A stretch of DNA of 11,005 bases from Candidatus Nomurabacteria bacterium (GTDB lineage Bacteria; Patescibacteriota; Saccharimonadia; Saccharimonadales; Saccharimonadaceae), in assembly GCA_031264785.1 (NCBI GenBank), contig JAISDN010000059.1, positions 1 to 11,005 of the forward strand, read 5' to 3'. The notes under the pieces are model-generated. The model worked only from the letters and a program-made list of their open reading frames with translations, was not told where the DNA came from and did no database searches. The first letter of the stretch is position 1; each line of letters begins with the position of its first letter. Shown here in pieces: positions 1 through 7,254 of this stretch. The translations under genes and the position numbers were made by a program.

Positions 1-20
1 ATTTTCTCATTTTCGCTCAT
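1..20 (-). CDS. Possible 5' end of a leftward gene, cut by window edge
   Basis: Reading the minus strand, an ATG at 20-18 opens the peptide MSENEK and runs off the window. A GAAAGGA Shine-Dalgarno-like sequence lies at 32-26, five bases before the ATG. The start is 17 nt beyond the encoded CCA end of the tRNA, so the gene could share the tRNA transcript and be freed by tRNA 3' processing. Six codons are too few to name a product or to prove it is a gene. Confidence 0.35.
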
Positions 21-37
21 AAATTTCCTTTCAAATT

Positions 38-113
38 TGGTGGAGTATGCGAGAATCGAACTCGCGACCTCTTGATTGCGAACCAAGCGCTCTACCAGCT
101 GAGCTAATACCCC
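38..113 (-). tRNA. tRNA-Ala (anticodon CGC), CCA encoded
   Basis: The reverse complement folds as a full cloverleaf. The acceptor stem is GGGGTAT with ATACTCC, the D stem GCTC/GAGC, the anticodon stem CTTGG/TCAAG around loop TTCGCAA, and the T stem GCGAG/CTCGC around TTCGATT. The anticodon CGC (plus-strand 78-80) reads GCG, alanine. The acceptor stem contains the G3:U70 wobble pair, the classic alanine identity element recognised by AlaRS, which supports the call independently. The discriminator base is A (41) and the CCA tail is encoded at 40-38. The mature body without CCA is 73 nt. Confidence 0.96.
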
Positions 114-123
114 TTGCTACAAT

Positions 124-152
124 ATGATATAATAAGAATATGAAAATAACAA
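124..152 (-). promoter_or_regulatory. Probable promoter of tRNA-Ala
   Basis: On the minus strand TTGTTA (152-147) and TATCAT (129-124) are separated by 17 bp. Transcription would begin near 117, four or five bases before the mature tRNA 5' end at 113. The -10 box overlaps the -10 box of the divergent gene at 128-129. The assignment is by consensus and spacing only. Confidence 0.5.
125..133 (+). promoter_or_regulatory. Extended -10 promoter of the VTT-domain gene (leaderless)
   Basis: TGA followed by a perfect TATAAT (128-133). The ATG begins 7 nt after the hexamer, at the expected transcription start. No good -35 is visible; its place falls inside the tRNA gene. Confidence 0.7.
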
Positions 153-874
153 CCCGTATTAAAAACGCTGTAACGCCGCAGGCCATTGTGGTGCTGGTGC
201 TGCTGATTTTGGCGCTGGGGGCGGTGGCTTATTTCTTCGGTGCGGATATTGTGAACTTTTTCGCCAATCCGGAGCAGATCAAGGAAGCCGTTCGTTCGGC
301 CGGCCCGCTCGGCCCGATTTTGTATATTTTCTTGCAGTTTTTGCAGGTAGTTTTTGCGCCGATTCCGGCCAGCGTTACCGGCGCAGTGGGCGGCGCGCTG
401 TTTGGTTGGTGGGGACTGATTTTTACAGTGGGCGGCGTGACATTGGGAACTATGGCGCTGGTCGCGCTGGTGCGCAAATTCGGCCGACCTTTTCTTGAAA
501 GATTGTTCGGCAAAGCCCAAATCGCCAAATTTGACTTTATAATCGACCACAAAGGCGCGCCGCTGATTCTGTTCCTGATTTTTCTGTTTCCGTTTTTTCC
601 GGACGATTTTGTGGGTGCGCTGGCCGGCCTGACCAAAATCCGTTTTCGCGACATTATTCTGCTGTCGCTGATTGGTCGGCTGCCGATGCAGGCTATCACC
701 AACTTTTTTGGTAACGAATTTTTGGACGGCAATCTTCTGGCGATTATAATTATGTGCGCGGTGCTGGGGCTGATGTCGATTGTGATTTATCGCAAGCGCA
801 AGTGGTTGGAGAGTTTTATGCACGCCGACGATCACATTGAATTTCTTAAAAACAGCTTCAAAAAACGCAAATAA
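140..874 (+). CDS. TVP38/TMEM64 (VTT/DedA-like) membrane protein
   Basis: A 244-residue integral membrane protein of the VTT/SNARE-associated superfamily, which includes DedA and TVP38/TMEM64. Relatives are linked to lipid scrambling and envelope homeostasis; the substrate here cannot be read from sequence. A first membrane helix spans residues 14-34. The VTT core follows: the APIPASVTGAVGGALFG stretch (73-89), a glycine-rich helix ending VRKFGRPF (111-118), and the diagnostic FPFFPDDFVGALAGLT block (150-165), in which two aspartates sit between hydrophobic segments. LIGRLP (177-182) and a last helix (199-217) precede a basic tail. Length fits the family. The ATG is 7 nt after a TATAAT box with no Shine-Dalgarno, so the mRNA is probably leaderless. 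The gene diverges from the tRNA. Confidence 0.88.
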   Translation: MKITTRIKNAVTPQAIVVLVLLILALGAVAYFFGADIVNFFANPEQIKEAVRSAGPLGPILYIFLQFLQVVFAPIPASVTGAVGGALFGWWGLIFTVGGVTLGTMALVALVRKFGRPFLERLFGKAQIAKFDFIIDHKGAPLILFLIFLFPFFPDDFVGALAGLTKIRFRDIILLSLIGRLPMQAITNFFGNEFLDGNLLAIIIMCAVLGLMSIVIYRKRKWLESFMHADDHIEFLKNSFKKRK

Positions 875-880
875 TTCTAG

Positions 881-910
881 TTGCATTACGCTAATACTTT
901 ATGTTAGAAT
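881..910 (+). promoter_or_regulatory. Promoter of first lectin-fold paralog
   Basis: TTGCAT (881-886), an 18-bp spacer, then TGT-TAGAAT (extended -10, hexamer 905-910). Transcription would start near 917, giving a leader of about 23 nt with a GGAGG ribosome-binding site, unlike the leaderless genes nearby. Confidence 0.55.
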
Positions 911-924
911 CTAATAGTAATATT

Positions 925-929
925 GGAGG
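925..929 (+). promoter_or_regulatory. Shine-Dalgarno GGAGG deciding the GTG start at 940
   Basis: A strong GGAGG lies 10 nt before the GTG at 940-942. This selects GTG 940 over the in-frame ATG at 901, which falls within the predicted promoter. Confidence 0.7.
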
Positions 930-939
930 TTTACATAAA

Positions 940-2358
940 GTGAGGTTACCAACATTCAAAAAGATAGTTTTAATAGGACTGGCCGTTATCGGGGTCGGGC
1001 TAATTCCTAACGAAGCGGTTTTGGCGGAAGCCGAAGGTCAAACTTCGGCCGGCGTGGGTGGCCCGGAAAACATTGTAGTAGATATAGATACCAATATGAT
1101 TCCGGTTTATTGGGACGGCAACCCGAGTGGTGACGCCGCCGGAAAATGGAAAACCGTCGATCCTGCTAATCTTGACAACCGCTGGTATGATTACACCAAA
1201 AAGTATTGGGCTAACGCTGTCACGGTGGAATATAATGCCTTGTCGACTTACCAAAATACCACCGACAAGGTGGTCGATGAAGCAGATATTATGGGCTACT
1301 GGGTTTACGTTCCGCGCTACCGTTACCAAATCCAGCGCTACAGCGGCATCGGCCATCAGCCAATCGAAAAGCCGACCGCCTTTCACATTAAGTTTGAAAA
1401 TCAAAGCACCGCCGGCTACCAAAAGGCCATCCCAGAGCAAAACGGCGACTGGGCCACCCATCCGGCTTTTAGTTTTGGCGACGATGATAACCCCAACCCG
1501 ACTGAGCTAAATGGTCTGTGGATCGGTAAATTCGAAATGACCGGCACGGCGAACCAGCCAACCGTTAAGCCAAACTTACCCTCATTACGCAACCGAGGTA
1601 TCGGCGCTCAGTTTACCGCCAGCCTCAATATGTCGACTAATCCCGACGGCGCGGCTGGCGGCAATTTTATAATACCCAAAGGTGGCGGCAATAATGTTCA
1701 CAACCTAAGCGGGCAAACTCAATCTCATGTCGCAAAAAATTCGGACTGGGGCGCGGCGGTCTATTTAGCAACCTCAAGTTATGGCCGCAATTCTGTTGAA
1801 ACTTGGTCAAATAGCAACACCCAAGCTACCACCGGTTGTTCTGGCGATAGTGTTTCTGCTGCCGCCAGCTCCACCTGTCATCAATATTACACCAGCGAAG
1901 GCGTTCACGCTTCTACTACCGATAATATTTATGGCGCCTATGATATGTCTGGCGGGTTGTCGGAGTATGTTATGGGAAATTACGGCGACACTGCCGACAG
2001 TCATTTTATTACCATCGTGCCCCAAACTCGCTACCTCAATGTTTATTATGTCGGGCCATTTGGAATCAAACCAAGCCAGAGCCTGTCGTCTGCCGAATAT
2101 TATTATAACTTCGACATCTGTAATTTTGAACTTTGCGGCGGTCAAGCCAACCACGAAACCACGAGATTTCAATCGGTTTCTTTAAACAATCAGGCTTGGT
2201 TTTCTGACAGTTCGGAGTTTCCCGAAAAAAGTTATATGTGGACTCGGCGCGGCGGGTATTACATCGATACGGTTTATGCCGGATTGTTTTCTTCTCATAT
2301 GGCCATTGGCGGTTCAGACGACCACACCTCCTTCCGCACCGTCCTCAGCCGATTTTAG
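940..2358 (+). CDS. Secreted C-type-lectin/FGE-fold surface protein (paralog 1)
   Basis: A 472-residue protein. The N-terminus is a classic signal peptide: a basic start, a hydrophobic run, and an LA-E cleavage-type site in EAVLAEAEG. The body resembles the formylglycine-generating-enzyme/sulfatase-modifying fold, a C-type-lectin variant: YVPRYRY, THPAFSFG, ELNGLWIGKFE, KNSDWGAAVYLA, NIYGAYDMSGG (329-339, compare the FGE motif N-x-GLYDM-x-GN), RGG (437-439) and terminal FRTVLSRF. This is fold-level resemblance; no enzyme activity is claimed. Cysteines in TGCSGDS/STC and ICNFELC are shared with the second paralog and may form disulfides. The GTG start has a strong GGAGG; an ATG at 901 would place 13 odd residues before the signal peptide. 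Probable role: extracellular binding or adhesion (inference). It reads out just before the MurF-like gene. Confidence 0.75.
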   Translation: MRLPTFKKIVLIGLAVIGVGLIPNEAVLAEAEGQTSAGVGGPENIVVDIDTNMIPVYWDGNPSGDAAGKWKTVDPANLDNRWYDYTKKYWANAVTVEYNALSTYQNTTDKVVDEADIMGYWVYVPRYRYQIQRYSGIGHQPIEKPTAFHIKFENQSTAGYQKAIPEQNGDWATHPAFSFGDDDNPNPTELNGLWIGKFEMTGTANQPTVKPNLPSLRNRGIGAQFTASLNMSTNPDGAAGGNFIIPKGGGNNVHNLSGQTQSHVAKNSDWGAAVYLATSSYGRNSVETWSNSNTQATTGCSGDSVSAAASSTCHQYYTSEGVHASTTDNIYGAYDMSGGLSEYVMGNYGDTADSHFITIVPQTRYLNVYYVGPFGIKPSQSLSSAEYYYNFDICNFELCGGQANHETTRFQSVSLNNQAWFSDSSEFPEKSYMWTRRGGYYIDTVYAGLFSSHMAIGGSDDHTSFRTVLSRF

Positions 2359-2372
2359 TTTCCAGCCTTTTA

Positions 2373-2381
2373 TGCTATAAT
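2373..2381 (+). promoter_or_regulatory. Extended -10 promoter of MurF-like gene (leaderless)
   Basis: TGC followed by TATAAT (2376-2381); the ATG starts 7 nt after the hexamer at 2388. The -35 region (TTTTAG, 2353-2358) is poor. No Shine-Dalgarno precedes the ATG. Confidence 0.7.
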
Positions 2382-2387
2382 TTCCTT

Positions 2388-3668
2388 ATGTTTAAAAAAT
2401 ACGTCCAAAGAAAATTAGAACATCTGGTGCGGGTTTATTTTGCCAAGCATCAAGATGTCAAACTGGTGGTAGTGGTCGGCGCGGCCGGCAAAACCACCAC
2501 CAAAATTTCCATCGCCACCGTCCTGAACGAAAAGTTTCGGGTGCGTATGGAAGACACCAACCACAACACTCAGCTGTCCGTGCCGCCGGCCCTGCTGGGC
2601 GTTGAATATCCGGAAGGCAAAGTTCATTCGCCGCTGGCTTGGCACAAAGTTTTTAAAGCGATGCGTAGCCGGATTGCCGCGCCAACCGATGTTGATGTCA
2701 TTATTCAAGAGCTCGGTACCGATCATCCGGGCGAAATTCCGCATTTTGGCCATTATCTGAAACCCGACATCGCGGTGGTTACCAGCGTGGTGCCGGAACA
2801 TATGGAATTTTTCGGTACAGTCGAAAATGTGGCTCGCGAAGAGCTGTCGGTCACAGCTTACGCTGCTATGACTTTTATCAATCGCGACGACATCGATGCC
2901 AAATTCGCCGACTTTATCAAGTCCGAGCGGATTTTCACTTATGGCGTTCACCCGCCGGCCGAATATCACTTTTTGTTTGACGAAGGTCAGGACATTTTGA
3001 CGGCTTTTGCGGGCGATTTTATTTCGCCGGAACTTGGCAACGTGCCGGCCGAAATCAACTTAGTCGGCGAACATAATCTAAAAGCTGGCATCGCTGCCGG
3101 CGCGATTGGTGCCAAACTTGGTATGATGGCGGCCGAAATCAATCAAGGCTTAGGCAAAATCCGTCCCGTGCCCGGCCGAATGAATATTTTGCAAGGCCAA
3201 CGCGACACCACCCTAATCGACGACACCTACAATTCTTCGCCGGCGGCAGCCATTGCGGCCCTAAAAACTCTTTACAACATCAAAGCCGTCCAACGCATCG
3301 CTATTCTCGGCAGTATGAACGAACTGGGCGACACCAGCCCGGAAGCTCACAAGCAAGTCGGCCAATTTTGCGATCCGACCAAACTGGAAATGGTGGTGAC
3401 AATCGGTCGCGACGCTCGACAATATCTGGTGCCGGCGGCTCAAGAAAAGGGCAACCGCGTCAAATCTTTTCTGAACCCCATCGAAGCCGGCGCTTTTGTC
3501 AGCCAACATATGCAACCCGGCGCGGTGATTCTGGCCAAAGGCTCGCAAAATGGCGTTTTTGCTGAGGAAGCTCTGAAGATTCTACTGCGCACCACCGAAG
3601 ACGACGCCAAGCTGGTGCGCCAGTCGCTGCACTGGTTAGACCTCAAACGCGACCTTTTTACCAAATAA
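2388..3668 (+). CDS. murF: MurF-like Mur ligase lacking the N-terminal substrate domain
   Basis: Mur ligases join amino acids or peptides to the UDP-MurNAc precursor using ATP; MurF adds D-Ala-D-Ala in the cytoplasm. Visible here are the P-loop GAAGKTTT (31-38), ELGTDHPGEI (109-117), VTSVVPEHMEFFGT (131-144), LVGEHNLKAG (225-234), the MurF-type DDTYNSSPAA (278-287; usual form DD-x-YNANP), LGSMNELG (307-314) and KGSQNGVFAEE (384-394). These cover the central ATPase and C-terminal domains. In MurF the P-loop normally lies about 100 residues in, after a UDP-substrate domain; here it starts at residue 31, so that domain is absent. The product is 426 residues from ATG 2388. The frame stays open upstream to 2238, but that stretch overlaps the previous gene in another frame and lies before the promoter. 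A different ligase substrate is possible. Confidence 0.82.
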   Translation: MFKKYVQRKLEHLVRVYFAKHQDVKLVVVVGAAGKTTTKISIATVLNEKFRVRMEDTNHNTQLSVPPALLGVEYPEGKVHSPLAWHKVFKAMRSRIAAPTDVDVIIQELGTDHPGEIPHFGHYLKPDIAVVTSVVPEHMEFFGTVENVAREELSVTAYAAMTFINRDDIDAKFADFIKSERIFTYGVHPPAEYHFLFDEGQDILTAFAGDFISPELGNVPAEINLVGEHNLKAGIAAGAIGAKLGMMAAEINQGLGKIRPVPGRMNILQGQRDTTLIDDTYNSSPAAAIAALKTLYNIKAVQRIAILGSMNELGDTSPEAHKQVGQFCDPTKLEMVVTIGRDARQYLVPAAQEKGNRVKSFLNPIEAGAFVSQHMQPGAVILAKGSQNGVFAEEALKILLRTTEDDAKLVRQSLHWLDLKRDLFTK

Positions 3669-3670
3669 TG

Positions 3671-3679
3671 TGATATAAT
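3671..3679 (+). promoter_or_regulatory. Extended -10 promoter of RpfB-like gene (leaderless)
   Basis: TGA followed by TATAAT (3674-3679), three bases after the MurF-like stop codon. The in-frame ATG at 3678 overlaps the hexamer and cannot be on the transcript. The GTG at 3687 lies 8 nt after the hexamer and fits the pattern of the neighbours. Confidence 0.65.
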
Positions 3680-3686
3680 GAAAGCC

Positions 3687-4910
3687 GTGAAAAGCAAGTT
3701 TTTTAGACTAGAAATTCGCTGGCGGGCTTACCGCTTGCCAGTTTGGGTGGCGCTGTCGGCCTTGCTGATTTTTTTGGCCGCTATGATTTCCTTAATCATT
3801 ATGGTCACTAACCGTCCAACCGAAAACGACGACGAACCGGCCGGCCGCTTGATAACGATTTATGACGAAGGCGCCGAAAAAACCATCTTTACCGAAGCCG
3901 ACACCGTTGGCGCGGCTTTGACCGAAGCCGAAATCAGCACCGACAAAACCGACCGCGTCGAGCCGGCCCTCGACACTTTCCTAATTTCCAGCTCATATAG
4001 CGTCAACATTTACCGCTCGCGCCCCGTGCTAGTGGTCGACGGCGACAAGCAAACCCGCGTGGTGACCGCCGCTCAAACCGGCCTAACCATCGCCAAAGCC
4101 GCCGGCATTAAACTAGACATTGAAGACCTCGTCAACATCTCGCGCAACAGCGACATTTTGGAGGGTGACGGCGCGGTAATGCAAGCCAAAGTGGTCCGTG
4201 CCAAGCCAGTCAAACTGATTTTATATGGCCAAGAAATGAATTTAAAAACCCAGAGCAAAACCATCGCCGAATTCATTATCGAAAAAAATCTCAGCGTGAT
4301 GGATAACGACAGCGTAATTCCGGCCCGCAACACTAAAATTAAGGCTGGTATGAAGATCCGGATTTGGCGCGAAGGCGTCAACACTATCACGGTCGAAGAA
4401 GATGTGCCATTCAAAACTCGCGAAGTCCAGAGCAACGACCTGTTGACTGGCTATCGCAAAATCGACGCCAAAGGCCAAAAGGGCAAGCGGCTGGTAACTT
4501 ATGAGGTGGAAATGCGTGGCGGCAAAGAGATTTCGCGCAAAGAAATCCAGAGCGTGGTTACCAAACAGCCGGTCACGCGGGTGGAATTGGTTGGCATTAA
4601 AGCGCCGGCGATGGCCACCGGCAGCCACGAAGATTGGATGCGCTCGGCCGGCGTGTCCGAAAGTGACTGGGGCTACGTCAACTTTATCATCAGCCACGAA
4701 AGCGGTTGGGGCTACACCAAATGGAATTACGGCGGCTCGGGCGCCTATGGCTTATGTCAAGCCTTGCCGGGCGGCAAAATGTCCAGCGCTGGCGCGGACT
4801 GGGAAACCAACCCCGTCACCCAGCTGAAATGGTGCAACGGTTACGCCGTCGGCCGCTACGGCAGCTGGGCCGGCGCTTATAATTTCTGGATAAATAATCA
4901 TTGGTGGTGA
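3687..4910 (+). CDS. RpfB/YabE-like cell-wall lytic protein: DUF348, G5, lysozyme-like domain
   Basis: A 407-residue membrane-anchored extracellular protein. After a basic N-terminus, one membrane segment (19-40) is followed by three DUF348-like (ubiquitin-like) repeats at about 52-95, 107-165 and 172-225, a G5 domain at about 229-303 (VNTITVEEDVPF to TRVELVG), and a C-terminal lysozyme-like transglycosylase domain (312-407). In that domain ISHESGW supplies the probable catalytic Glu338, followed by GAYGLCQALPGGKM and the YGSWAGAYNFW block. The DUF348x3-G5-lytic order matches mycobacterial RpfB; the catalytic domain looks more like the aggregation-promoting-factor/SLT type. Likely role: peptidoglycan cleavage in growth or resuscitation. 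Linkage to ksgA matches rpfB-ksgA in Mycobacterium and yabE-rnmV-ksgA in Bacillus. The GTG is chosen because the ATG at 3678 lies in the -10 box. Confidence 0.87.
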   Translation: MKSKFFRLEIRWRAYRLPVWVALSALLIFLAAMISLIIMVTNRPTENDDEPAGRLITIYDEGAEKTIFTEADTVGAALTEAEISTDKTDRVEPALDTFLISSSYSVNIYRSRPVLVVDGDKQTRVVTAAQTGLTIAKAAGIKLDIEDLVNISRNSDILEGDGAVMQAKVVRAKPVKLILYGQEMNLKTQSKTIAEFIIEKNLSVMDNDSVIPARNTKIKAGMKIRIWREGVNTITVEEDVPFKTREVQSNDLLTGYRKIDAKGQKGKRLVTYEVEMRGGKEISRKEIQSVVTKQPVTRVELVGIKAPAMATGSHEDWMRSAGVSESDWGYVNFIISHESGWGYTKWNYGGSGAYGLCQALPGGKMSSAGADWETNPVTQLKWCNGYAVGRYGSWAGAYNFWINNHWW

Positions 4911-4911
4911 T

Positions 4912-5844
4912 ATGAATAGGCTTGACCCGGAATCCAGACCAAAAAAATCCTTAGGCCAACATTGGCTAAGGGACACCGCTTCCTTAGAATCCATCGCCGA
5001 CGCGGCCGAAATCTCACCAGAAGATGTTGTTGTCGAGATCGGGCCGGGATTGGGCACTTTAACCGAAGTTTTGGCCCAGCGAGCGCGGAAGATTATTGCT
5101 ATTGAGTTTGATGGGGAATTGACTGAGAAGTTAGAGTCGCGTGTCCGCGCCCTCCGTTTCGGCAGTCCATTTTTGCCCTCCAGGCCGAGCGTTTCCGCCT
5201 TCGGCGGAAGCCGACTGCCCAAAAATAGACTTGCCGAAACGGGAAGCGCTGCTAACGGCGGCGGCTGTTCTGGAAGCCAAGAGTTGGTCGACGGAAAACT
5301 GGTTGCGGACATAGAGGTGATAAACGCCGATTTCCTCAACTTTAACCTAGAAACCCTCCCTGAGGGCTACAAAATTGTGGGTAATATACCATACTACATC
5401 ACTGGTAAAATCGTTAGAAAGTGCCTTGAAACGCCAAATAAGCCTATATCGGCAGTTTTTTTAGTGCAAAAAGAGGTGGCGCAGCGGATTGCGGCTAAGC
5501 CGGGCGAAATGTCGGTTTTAGGGGTAATGAGCCAATTTTACGCCGAAACCAAGCTCGGCCCAATCATAAAAGCCGACAAATTTGACCCACCACCGAAAGT
5601 AGACTCACAAGTTGTGATTTTACATCCAAGAAACAAACTGGACGTAGCCCCAATAGAGAGAGTTGTCAAAGCCGGCTTCTCGGCTCGCCGTAAAAAATTA
5701 CGAACCGCTCTGGCTGGCGGCCTAAACATCTCTGTCGCCGAAGCCGAAAAAATCCTAAAAACCGCCAAAATCGACCCCAATCAGCGCGCCCAAAACCTGT
5801 CACTCGACGATTGGCGGCGCCTGACAAAAAGTGCTACAATGTAA
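4912..5844 (+). CDS. ksgA: 16S rRNA dimethyladenosine transferase KsgA (RsmA), with in-frame insertion
   Basis: KsgA dimethylates two adjacent adenines in helix 45 of 16S rRNA using SAM and helps check late 30S assembly. The 310 residues contain KKSLGQHWL (11-19), SAM motif VEIGPGLGTL (41-50), acidic EFD (65-67), NADFL (138-142), the catalytic motif NIPY (158-161), FLVQKEVAQRI, and a C-terminal GFSARRKKLRTAL block. Residues about 77-128, between motif II and NADFL, have no counterpart in ordinary KsgA. This serine/glycine/arginine-rich insertion is encoded by palindromic DNA but stays open and in frame, and all catalytic motifs survive. Residues 3-9 (RLDPESR) come from a fragment of a hairpin repeat. 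The ATG is one base after the stop of the preceding gene, with only weak GGTGGTGA before it, so translation is probably coupled. Confidence 0.95.
   Translation: MNRLDPESRPKKSLGQHWLRDTASLESIADAAEISPEDVVVEIGPGLGTLTEVLAQRARKIIAIEFDGELTEKLESRVRALRFGSPFLPSRPSVSAFGGSRLPKNRLAETGSAANGGGCSGSQELVDGKLVADIEVINADFLNFNLETLPEGYKIVGNIPYYITGKIVRKCLETPNKPISAVFLVQKEVAQRIAAKPGEMSVLGVMSQFYAETKLGPIIKADKFDPPPKVDSQVVILHPRNKLDVAPIERVVKAGFSARRKKLRTALAGGLNISVAEAEKILKTAKIDPNQRAQNLSLDDWRRLTKSATM
4919..4937 (+). repeat. Partial copy of the 28-bp hairpin unit inside ksgA
   Basis: These 19 bases match the right two thirds of the unit at 7743-7770 exactly (GG, CTTGA loop, CCCGGAAT arm, CCAG). The left arm is missing. The copy begins two codons after the ksgA ATG and is read in the same frame as the obg copy, giving LDPESR. 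Confidence 0.85.
5154..5242 (+). repeat. Palindromic element inserted in frame in ksgA
   Basis: The left arm 5154-5175 is complementary to the right arm 5220-5242 with one bulged base and one mismatch. Inside, TTCCGCC (5193-5199) and GGCGGAA (5203-5209) form a perfect 7-bp hairpin with loop TTC. A second option pairs GGCAGTC (5161-5167) with GACTGCC (5213-5219). The element is the core of the roughly 50-codon insertion that interrupts the normal KsgA alignment. It shows no clear sequence similarity to the palindrome in obg. Confidence 0.75.
5832..5840 (+). promoter_or_regulatory. Extended -10 promoter of GltS-like gene (leaderless)
   Basis: TGC followed by TACAAT (5835-5840), with a possible -35 TTGGCG at 5811-5816 (spacer 18). 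It sits inside the last codons of ksgA. The GTG at 5847 lies 7 nt after the hexamer. Confidence 0.65.
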
Positions 5845-5846
5845 CC

Positions 5847-7253
5847 GTGACCAATATAATCGACTACTACACCACGCATTATTTCACTTCGGTGCTGATT
5901 TTGTTGTTGGTTTTTGCGGTGGCCTTCACTGTCGCCAAAACCTCAATGCTGCGCCGTTTTTATCTACCGGTTTCGCTAGTGGCCGGCGCGATAATCCTGC
6001 TGATCGGCCCGCAGGTAATGGGCCAAATCAACCCCGACTGGTCGCTCGACCAAGATTTTTACACCACTTGGCAGCCGCTGCCCGGCGTCCTGATCAACAT
6101 CGTTTTCGCCTGTCTTTTTCTCGGCAACCCGATTTTGAAAATCAAAAAAATGTGGCGAATGGCCGGCCAACAGATCGCTTTTGGCCAAACGGTGGCTTGG
6201 GGGCAATATCTGATCGGCGGCTTGGTGACATTATTGCTACTGCTGCCGCTATTCGGCGACAAGCCGATTATCGCCGCCCTGCTGGAAATCAGTTTTGAAG
6301 GCGGGCACGGCACGGTGGCTGGCCTGACCCCGATGTGGCACGACTTAAACTTCGCCGAAGGTCAAAGTATGGCGGTTGGTCTGGCCACGCTCAGCTTGAT
6401 TACCGCTCTGATTGCCGGCATTTTTATTATGAATTGGGGGCGCGGTAAAGGCCTGATCAGCCGCGAACACCGCCTGCTGCGCGGCCGCGAAAAGCATCAT
6501 TTTTATCATTACACCCTGATCCACGCCATCCAAGAAAAAGCCGACGAAATGAAAGATCGCCATCTGACGCTAGGCAAAGTTTTGAAACAAGTCGTGCTGG
6601 TGGCCATCAGCGTGGTGGTCGGTTTCGGGATTCGCGAAGTCCTAATTTTGGTCGAAAACGCCACGTGGGGCCAAGCCGGCGTGCACATTTTCTCTTACGT
6701 GCCGGCCTTTTCAATCTGCCTGTTCGGCGGCCTAATCGTCAACTATTTCTGCCAAAAACGCCGCATCCACATCTCCAGCACCGCCAACTCTATGATCAGC
6801 ACGCTGTGTTTGGGCGTCCTGATTATGACGGCGGTCGGTACAATGAGTTTAGAATTTTTCCGCGAGCCAAATTTGGCCGCCAGCTTCTGGATTTTGTTCG
6901 TTAGCGGCGTGATTTGGATTGTCTCGGCCACGCTGTTTTTGGCTCGAAGAATGTTTATCGCCCACTGGTTCACCAACGCCATCATTAGTTTTGGCCAAGC
7001 GATGGGGATGACTGCCACCGGCCTGTTGTTCGCCCAAATGGCCGATCCGCAGCAAAAAACTGGCGCGGTGGAGGCTTTCGGCTACAAGCAAATGCTGTTC
7101 GAGCCGCTGATGGGCGGCGGTTTGGTGACGGCGATGTCGATGCCGCTGATTCTGCTGCTGGGACTGCCGGCTTGGACGATAATTTGCGGTGTGATTGCGC
7201 TCGGTTGGTGTTTGGCCGGCATCTTTTATTTCTCTCGCAAAAGTTACGATTAA
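5847..7253 (+). CDS. GltS-type sodium:glutamate symporter family protein
   Basis: A 468-residue polytopic membrane protein resembling GltS, which imports glutamate with sodium. The hallmark is the half-helical-hairpin sequence SFEGGHGTVAGL (149-160), with a related second-half block containing FGQAMGMTATGLL; GltS is built from two inverted repeats, each with such a glycine-rich segment. About ten or more hydrophobic helices are visible, with a charged central loop (about 198-245) between the halves. It is longer than E. coli GltS (about 400), mainly through that loop. Substrate is not proven; amino-acid uptake would suit a host-dependent organism (inference). The GTG start at 5847 is chosen because the -10 box lies at 5835-5840; an open frame back to TTG 5811 would overlap ksgA by 34 bases and precede the promoter. 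Confidence 0.85.
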   Translation: MTNIIDYYTTHYFTSVLILLLVFAVAFTVAKTSMLRRFYLPVSLVAGAIILLIGPQVMGQINPDWSLDQDFYTTWQPLPGVLINIVFACLFLGNPILKIKKMWRMAGQQIAFGQTVAWGQYLIGGLVTLLLLLPLFGDKPIIAALLEISFEGGHGTVAGLTPMWHDLNFAEGQSMAVGLATLSLITALIAGIFIMNWGRGKGLISREHRLLRGREKHHFYHYTLIHAIQEKADEMKDRHLTLGKVLKQVVLVAISVVVGFGIREVLILVENATWGQAGVHIFSYVPAFSICLFGGLIVNYFCQKRRIHISSTANSMISTLCLGVLIMTAVGTMSLEFFREPNLAASFWILFVSGVIWIVSATLFLARRMFIAHWFTNAIISFGQAMGMTATGLLFAQMADPQQKTGAVEAFGYKQMLFEPLMGGGLVTAMSMPLILLLGLPAWTIICGVIALGWCLAGIFYFSRKSYD

Positions 7254-7254
7254 A

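Noticed and set aside
104..886. 260-codon open frame on the minus strand opposite the VTT-domain gene
   Set aside because: It is rich in Gln/His/Arg/Asn, typical of an antisense shadow, and overlaps both the tRNA and a convincing membrane protein gene.
901..939. In-frame ATG at 901 as the start of the first lectin-fold gene
   Set aside because: It lies within the predicted promoter, and it would add 13 residues before an otherwise standard signal peptide; GTG 940 has a GGAGG site.
2238..2387. 50-codon upstream extension of the MurF-like frame
   Set aside because: It overlaps the 3' end of the previous gene in another frame, has no Mur domain-1 motifs, and lies upstream of the TATAAT box at 2376.
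4908..4910. UGA read as an amino acid (genetic code 25)
   Set aside because: UGA ends the RpfB-like protein directly before the ksgA ATG, and no gene here contains an internal UGA.
5140..5295. ksgA as a frameshifted or broken pseudogene because of the odd middle segment
   Set aside because: The frame is continuous, and SAM-binding, NIPY and C-terminal motifs are all intact on both sides of the insertion.
5811..5846. Upstream TTG start for the GltS-like gene
   Set aside because: It overlaps ksgA and precedes the -10 box at 5835-5840; GTG 5847 fits the leaderless spacing.
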